Below, one piece after another: positions 57,912 to 64,000 of a DNA stretch of 64,000 nucleotides. Each line of letters begins with the position of its first letter. Position 1 is the stretch's first letter. Made by a program: the position numbers and the translations under genes. This stretch comes from Xanthoparmelia taractica (Eukaryota; Ascomycota; Lecanoromycetes; Lecanorales; Parmeliaceae), in NCBI GenBank assembly GCA_033085395.1, contig JANQBS010000187.1:1-64000 (forward strand), read 5' to 3'. Under the pieces are notes generated by a model. The model saw nothing but the letters and a program-made list of their open reading frames with translations. It ran no database searches and had not been told where the DNA came from.

Positions 57912-59611
57912 ATGACACGCAGAATTGTATGTGGAATAATCTTAAGTTCTATCTACTATTAATATCTCAATAGGTCCGCAGTTCCATCCAGCTCAGCATC
58001 CTCACACTCATCATACTCCTTCTCGTCTTCTTCCTTGACAACCGCTTTAATGTCCTGCCAGACGCGATACATAACGCCCTTCCAACTCACCACGCCGGTC
58101 TTGTCATCACTGACATGACGGTTGCGACTTGTTCCACATTCAATATCCTCTCGAGCTGCAAGCTAGACCCGGGGAAATGGCACCGAGTGGAGAAGGATCT
58201 ATATCTCTCACGTGGCTGGCTCACTCACGCCTTTTTGCACATCGAACGGAAGCGAGAGTCAGAGTTGACTGAGAACGATCGAGTTATTCTGGACGTTCGT
58301 GTAGCGAGCTTGGATCCCGTCACCTCGGAAAAGGATCAGGGCGCCGAACGCTGGGAGTCTCGCCCTGCAGGAATTTGGCTCAAGCGCACCTCCAAACACC
58401 GTGAATCTGATAGTATTAATGCCGTAACGGCCGTCGATGTGCTTTTTGGCTCAGATGCTGTAGAAGCGCGTCCAGGATGGATACTAGCCTCCCAAGCCCT
58501 CGTCCTGCCTAACATTGGTGGCGAAAACCATGAAGCTTACCTCAGTGTCCGTCGCGGCCCTCCGGCGAATGTGGAAAGGCCAACTCTCCACGTAAATAAA
58601 GATGGTAGATTCAAGGTCCTTCAAGTAGCCGACCTGCACCTCTCGACTGGGCCTGGAATCTGCCGCGAACCCGAACCGGCACTGCATAACGGCGGCAAAT
58701 GTGACGCAGATCCTCGTACGCTCGCTTTCTTATCTTCAGTCCTCGACAGCGAACGTCCTGATCTCGTCGTTCTCTCCGGTGACCAGATCAACGGCGATAC
58801 AGCAGCCGACGCTCAATCCGCGGTCTTCAAGTTCGCCCATCTTCTAATAGACCGCAAGGTTCCATTTGCAACCATCTTCGGCAATCACGATGACGAGGGT
58901 TCTCTTTCACGTGAAGCTCTTATGCAGCTCACCCACTCGCTACCTTATTCACTTTCCGAATTTGGGCCTACGACTGTAGACGGTATAGGAAACTACTATA
59001 TCGAAGTTCTTGCCCGCGGTACGTCTTCCCACTCCGCTCTCACGCTGTACCTGTTGGACACGCATGGCTACAGTCCCGACGAGCGCCAATTCCGTGGCTA
59101 TGACTGGCTCAAGAAGAGCCAGATAGACTGGTTTAAGACTACAAGTCAGGAGCTGAAAAACAGTCCTTCGCATCAGAGTTACACCCATCATCATATGGAC
59201 ATGGCGTTCATACATATCCCACTCCCTGAGTACCGAGTTGTTGATGACATTGTCTTGTCTACTGGTAATCAACCCGAGAATCCTACAGCGCCAGGCTTCA
59301 ACAGCGGATTTAAAGACGCACTCGTTGAGGAAGGTGTATTAGCAATCTCTTGTGGGCATGACCATGTGAACGACTACTGCTCATTGTCCAAGTCTGCGGA
59401 CGAGAAGCCGGAGTTGTGGATGTGCTATGCAGGAGGTAGTGGATTTGGAGGTTATGGTGGCTACGGAGGATACCATAGGCGAATGAGGGTATTTGAATTC
59501 GACATGAATGAGGCCCGGATTGTGACATGGAAGAGGGTTGAGTTTGGGGAGACAGAAAAGCAGCTTGACAAAACAATACTCGTTGAGAGTGGAAGGGTGG
59601 TGGCTGCTTGA
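57912..59611 (+). CDS. DCR2-type calcineurin-like phosphoesterase
   Basis: Two exons: 57912-57926 (five codons, MTRRI) and 57974-59611; total 550 aa. A TM anchor follows at about residues 11-25 (SILTLIILLLVFFL). Then THHAGLVITDMTVATCSTFN matches the N-terminal region of fungal Dcr2. Metallophosphatase motifs are all present: VADLHLS (Asp225, His227), SGDQINGD (Asp275), GNHDDE (Asn309, His310) and GHDHVND near 470. Yeast Dcr2 dephosphorylates Sic1 and Ire1 and so links cell cycle and unfolded protein response. The TM and the tiny first exon are typical of this family. A glycine-tyrosine run (GFGGYGGYGGYHRR) near the end is also seen in homologues. Confidence 0.92.
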
Positions 59612-59862
59612 CAGAAGTCAAGCCCGAGATAGGACATTGTGTGAGGGTGAGTGTATATGGGAAAGCTGATGTCATGGCGTTCGATATGGTGGGATGCCGC
59701 CAGGGCCTTACATGTGTGCCAAAGTGGTGAAGGATATGTTGTCGTACGAATACCAGGTAAAGCACCTCTTCATGACGACCAGGCGATCTCTGTACTTTTG
59801 AGCTCAGAATCAACAGCTTTGGAGGGTCGTTCAAAGTCCCCAAGATCCACATGAACCGAAAA
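59612..59862. other. Convergent spacer DCR2-type gene / VPS5
   Basis: 251 bp between two stop codons, 3' UTRs only. Confidence 0.6.
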
Positions 59863-62061
59863 TTATCCGTCCTGCTCAGCAGCGGTAATGGCCGCGGTGC
59901 CCTGCTCACTCTCACCCTCCTCCCTTGATTCGCCCGTGTTACTTTGTTGCGCTCGGTGCTGCCCTGCGCCCTCGGGCTGTTCGTCGGTTGACCGTAAAGG
60001 TGCTGAAACAACGCCAGGCGGTTTGAAAAAGGGTTCTCCATCCTCGTCAGCGTCAAGCTGCATCAGGAAAGTCTCCCATAGTTCAATTAACTGAAAAGCC
60101 AAGTTCAGATTTAAATACACCAGCAGCACAGAGAGGGAACATACCTCCTTCTGCGCCTCAATGGCCCCCTCCAGAAATGTCTCCACGCCACTTTTGAAAT
60201 CTTCTACTTTCTCTCGTCCGAACCTCTCCAACTCTCCTCTCATGAGTCTTCCCATATCCTCAAAGAGTAACCTCGCCTGATGACTCCTTCGTTCCCCATC
60301 CCCAACGTCAGCTTGTAATTGGTTCAAGCGATCCTGCTGAGTCTTTCCGCTCCTCAATACTTTCTCCTGGGTTGCTCGACGCTTTTGCAGTTCTGCTTCG
60401 GCGCTGTGCCATGAATGGAAGGATTTTTGGCGCTGGGCGAACGCAGTCTTGATGGAGGCGATGAGACGAATATATTCGTCAACGGTAATGCCGAGTGTAA
60501 GCACATCCTGTTGGGCTTGGCGTTCGTAAAGCTCGCGGATGCGAAGTTGTAAGTCAGAGAGCCCTTCGAGAGGTGTCGAGAGGGACACGGAGAGTTCGAC
60601 CGCAGATAGCGCATGTAAAGAAGCTGAGAAATCTCCTGCTGCTTCTGCCAGCGCTTTTCGTTGTGAGACTACAGCATCGATAGATTTTAGTAGAGCTTTC
60701 AACTGATTTTCGAGAGCGTCGAGATACACTTTGCGCTCATGAAACCAGTCGTCGTGTTCAATGAATTTACCCCCGGTAGTGCTGCCAAGCCCTAGGGAGC
60801 TGAACATGCCCTTGCTTTCGCCGAGGCCAGGTTCTTTATGCTCTCGATGCTTCACATCCATGTTGAACGCATCGCTTTCCAGAAATATTTTTAGGTCACC
60901 GTCGTGCTGAAGTATTGAGTGGGCGGCTGTCTTGTTCAGCATCTTCTCTAAGGCAGATCTTCTCGACTCTACAAAGTTGCTATCGAAGCGACCAACGGCT
61001 TGCTTTTCTGGCGGTGGCGGGACCACAACTCCAGGATTACTATTGTGCAATGAGTTGTAAAGCCATAAGAAGTCGCGATAACGTCGACTAACAGCGAATT
61101 CGGGCTGCTTATATGCTTTTGAGGACGTCTATTATAGTTATAGATGTGTCCATCTAGGTTGTCCTTAATATTGAGCACATACCTTTGTCCGAACCTGGTA
61201 AACAATGTGACTACTTGTCAAGTCTCCAACCTTGTGCGGATCCCCAACTGTAATATCGAAAGTGGGTCTTGCGGCCTGCTCGATACTAACGCTGGGCTGC
61301 ATTGGCCTTCTTGAGTTCTCTGTTCCTCCAGGAACTGAATGGCCTTGCTGTGGGTATCTTTGTCTTGGGGTCTTTGAGCTTCTATCATCATCAATGAGAT
61401 CTGCCGAGTCTAATGTCGCCGCCCTATTCATAGATGGCTGCGACGAGGGTGTTGAGCGGGCATTGCGCGTGGGTAGTGTCTGCTCTTTGGAAGGGGGTGC
61501 AGGAGGTAATTCGGACTCTGAGAGGTTGGAATTCTCGCCCAATGGGCCGAGGGGCCCAAGAGAGTCATCAATGGCTTCCAGGCGTGTAGCTTGTGCTCCA
61601 AACTTTCGCGGCGTCCGAGGACCTTTGGCACTCAGGGATGTTGGTGTAGAAGCTGCTGAGAGTGAAGATGTCTGAGGTTGCTTGGCTTTGGTTTCGGATT
61701 CTGCGAAGATCCATGAGTGTGAATATGAAGACGATTTGCGGTTAGACAGACTTTGTTCTGCTGCACCTGCAGTGTTGGTAGGATCGGCATTGGAGCCTGA
61801 GCCTGAGGGAACATCTGCCTACTGTCAATTACAATGCCAAATGGAACACCAGTCTTGCGACGAATACATACCACCCCATGGCGAATCCTCTGCATCCATT
61901 GGAAAAAGAAACTTGGGTATATCGGAGCTGATGTCAAAATTGAAAAGCGTGTCGGTTGAGCACCGAGGTGTAAGAGCGTCCTCGGCTTTTCCGACGTGTG
62001 GCTGAGCAGGGACTTCCCCATCCCCCTTCAACTGCACATTCTCTTTAACATTTCGATCCAT
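59863..62061 (-). CDS. VPS5: Retromer SNX-BAR subunit VPS5
   Basis: Four exons: 61872-62061, 61183-61814, 60145-61128, 59863-60090; total 677 aa, the yeast length. The first 240 residues are Ser/Thr/Pro-rich and disordered. The PX domain (about 247-360) includes FDITVGDPHKVGD, then SRRYRDFLWLYNSLHNSNPG and VVPPPPEKQAVGRF, giving the phosphoinositide-binding RRYRDF and PPEK motifs. The BAR domain (about 400-650) is helical, with LENQLKALLKSIDAVVSQRK and LWETFLMQLD. The tail is acidic. Vps5 with Vps17 tubulates endosome membranes for retrograde sorting to the Golgi. Intron 1 has three AG acceptors within 12 nt; the last (GGCAG) keeps the frame. Confidence 0.95.
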
Positions 62062-62547
62062 GATGGATGATGATAAAAAGCCACGTTAACAAGTTGCAAG
62101 CTTGCAAGCTCGCATGAGTCTGTTCATCAAAGATTTCAAAGATTGTCTGGTAATGATATAAGTAGTTTATGTAAAGTGGGTGGAAGAGAGGGAACTACAG
62201 GTCTACAGTATCGCTACTTCCTCATTCACTGCTAATGCTGATACATATAATAGAGCTTATCACTAGAACACCAGTTTGACAGGAAATCACTGTTGTCTAG
62301 ATGGATTGCAAAGTTCGAGGTAGGAAACCTGCAACACATTTGGCGGGTCAGGACTGTCTTGGTTATGGCATAGATGCAGGACTATCCCAATTCTTGCTGC
62401 TTTTCGGAAGTCCCGTGACCGTGAAACATAAAGTGATTCGGCCGGCCCCATCATCCATATTGGCTTCCGAAAAGGATTGTTAGTCATTGTCACAGCTGCA
62501 GCTGTGCTTGTATTGCATTTCTGGCGTGGGAGGGAATCATGTTACTC
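62062..62547. other. Intergenic region VPS5 / MED11
   Basis: 486 bp holding the VPS5 promoter and the MED11 3' end. The palindromic word TTGCAAGCTTGCAAG lies at about 62,092-62,107. No gene seen. Confidence 0.5.
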
Positions 62548-63195
62548 CTAAATTGTATCCGCAGCCTCTTGATCGCCATCGCCCTTAAGAGTATCAAATC
62601 CTCGATCCGAAACCGCCTCTGTTTTCTGCACGAAGTTTCCAGCTTCTCTCCATAATTCTGACTTCATCTCTTTTCCAACATTATCATTTCTGTTGTTTAG
62701 CCATCCTACGTCCAGGTTACCGAGACCACCGGCTGCGATGACTCCTTTGTTTCCTCCAACTGTTCGCGATAAAGATGAGGTTGGAGAATTAGCCTGTGCA
62801 GCTAAAGGGACAGCCAGACTTGTTGGTGGTTCCTGGGTAGATGCTTCAGCGGGTAGAATTTCCGCCACCTCAAGCGCAAAGATCTGGCGTCTAAGGTTCA
62901 CATCCACCGAAGAAAGCAAATTAAAGTATTGCGATGTCGCAGCCATGAAGGACTCTCTTTGCTGCTCTGTTGTTCTAGGCTGGCTTGACAGGCCTTCTGC
63001 TGGTGCACTCGCCGTGGGCTTCGTTAAGGCTTTGATAGCAAGACCCGCTGATTGTAGGAGCTTAGCAACATCCTAATCGCGATCTCAGTAACGATTCTAT
63101 AACACAGGTCTTCGCCAGCGCTTTACCTTGTCGATATTGTTTAGCTGCTTGATGCGGTCGCTAGCAGAGAAATTCGAAAGATTATTCGGGGACAT
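62548..63195 (-). CDS. MED11: Mediator complex subunit 11
   Basis: Two exons: 63127-63195 and 62548-63072; total 197 aa. MSPNNLSNFSASDRIKQLNN begins the helical Med11 domain (RIKQLNNIDKDVAKLLQSAG). It continues FMAATSQYFNLLSSVDVNLR and RQIFALEVAEILPAE. The tail has LGNLDVGWLNNRNDNVGKEM, a conserved fungal stretch. Med11 with Med22 forms part of the Mediator head, binding general transcription factors. The Ala/Pro-rich middle and the acidic end are variable. The MITE lies about 213 bp upstream of its start codon. Confidence 0.9.
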
Positions 63196-64000
63196 ATTGT
63201 ACATTCAATTTGATGGCAAAGCCTTTATGTATTATTAATCCCACCGAATGTCGAGGTGGAGGGAACTTTGACAAGAAACGAAAATCTTGCATGAATGATG
63301 ATAGAACTAAGTAATGCGGCTCAATTGTTGGTGTTTTGGCGCGCGCGCTTAAAAATGGCAACCTTAAAAGTCGATTCGACGTCTGGGTATTGAATCTCCT
63401 TCGTCCATACAGAGGTCCGCACCAAAAGTCCTGAAATGCCAAGCCCTTGGCATTCTTGATAGGGCTGACTCCGAATTTCTATCAATGCTGTGCATAAGGT
63501 ACCTGTGCTTTACATACAAATTCCTATGTAAGCGACATCATTCCTAACGGGCTTGGACCAAGTGTCGGAAGGATCTTTCTCAGAAGAGGATCCAGGCTTG
63601 GATTGAGCGTATGCCGAGACATATTGCGGAGGTAATTCGTCTGAAAGGAGGTAACGAGTATCGGAAGGGTCGCGAGGGAGGTGACGTACGACCGTATGAT
63701 TCAACTGAGTGGGCCAATGAGTATATTCGTAGCTACATGAAGAATCATAGCTGAAAAATGAAGATATTCAAGAATTTTGGCTGTCAGCCCTATCAAGAAT
63801 GCCAAGGGCTTGGCATTTCAGGACTTTTGGTGCGGACCTCTGTAAATCTGTTTCTTTTGTCGGCTGTCTGCCAATATGTGGTACCTCATTGGACTTGATA
63901 TTCCACTCTCCAATCTGGGATGACGACCATGATAGCAGCTACACCTCCCCAGATATAATAAGAAGTAATGTCTCCTGCATGAACGTCAATCATTCTTCGA
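63196..64000. other. Region upstream of MED11, to window end
   Basis: Contains the MED11 promoter, the 433-bp MITE and 156 bp beyond it without visible features. Confidence 0.6.
63408..63844. mobile_element. Tc1/mariner-like MITE with perfect 62-bp inverted repeats
   Basis: The blocks 63,408-63,469 and 63,783-63,844 are exact reverse complements over 62 bp (TACAGAGGTCCGCACCAAAA...; I compared them base by base). Both outer ends are TA, the target duplication of Tc1/mariner/pogo elements, so the element proper is 63,410-63,842. Each repeat holds its own hairpin, TGCCAAG-CCC-TTGGCA. The interior (313 bp) has no transposase; a 64-codon minus-strand frame (63,510-63,704) is of unknown origin. 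Lack of mismatches implies recent movement and no RIP. Confidence 0.92.

Noticed and set aside
59310..60056. 248-codon minus-strand ORF
   Set aside because: Overlaps the DCR2-type gene antisense and the VPS5 end in another frame; no domain.
1..64000. CRISPR array, operon or secondary-metabolite cluster
   Set aside because: Eukaryotic gene structure throughout; no regularly spaced repeats and no PKS, NRPS or terpene synthase genes.

Overview
The window comes from a filamentous ascomycete (Pezizomycotina). Most genes carry short GT-AG introns of about 45-150 nt. The proteins form a typical housekeeping set of this group: HRD1, PRI2, a Yta7/ATAD2-type ATPase, CDH1, PDX1, SMC1, VPS5 and MED11. 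The first 9 kb have the mark of repeat-induced point mutation (RIP): CA and TG dinucleotides almost vanish, TA is very frequent, and CG survives. A genome made of RIP-decayed AT-rich blocks beside gene-rich blocks is common in Dothideomycetes, but class placement is only an inference.

Layout. 1-8,940 is an AT-rich isochore of dead retroelements: a Ty3/gypsy element ending in a recognisable 3' LTR (to 3,589), a Ty1/copia remnant (about 3,630-6,490), and two diverged copies of an unknown repeat (about 6,600-8,150). A 143-bp LTR-like insertion with a 5-bp target duplication interrupts the gypsy pol and is not RIP-mutated. From 9,055 to 63,195 I modelled 18 protein-coding genes with exon coordinates. 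In order: DUF3431 protein (-), RGS-LOV photoreceptor (-), HRD1 E3 ligase (-), MFS transporter (+), PRI2 primase subunit (-), AhpD/CMD-like protein (+), C2H2 factor (+), patatin-type triacylglycerol lipase (-), Yta7/ATAD2-like ATPase (+), PHO13-type phosphatase (-), M18 aspartyl aminopeptidase (-), CDH1/FZR1 (+), PDX1 (-), a small two-TM probably mitochondrial protein (+), SMC1 (-), GPC1 acyltransferase (+), DCR2-type phosphoesterase (+), VPS5 (-), MED11 (-; the nineteenth gene, counting all). Total: 19 genes. Two miniature inverted-repeat elements sit between genes: a 519-bp hAT-like one (39,850-40,368) and a 433-bp Tc1/mariner-like one with perfect 62-bp inverted repeats (63,410-63,842).

The genes do not form one pathway or a secondary-metabolite cluster. 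They are a normal mix of cell-cycle and chromosome genes (PRI2, SMC1, CDH1, Yta7-like), protein quality control (HRD1), lipid metabolism (TGL, GPC1), mitochondrial metabolism (PDX1), endosomal sorting (VPS5) and transcription (MED11, C2H2). Several are head-to-head over 250-560 bp and probably share promoters. The most biologically unusual gene is the RGS-LOV photoreceptor. I saw no convincing tRNA, rRNA or CRISPR. Exon borders were set by splice consensus, frame continuity and remembered family motifs; no alignment was run.
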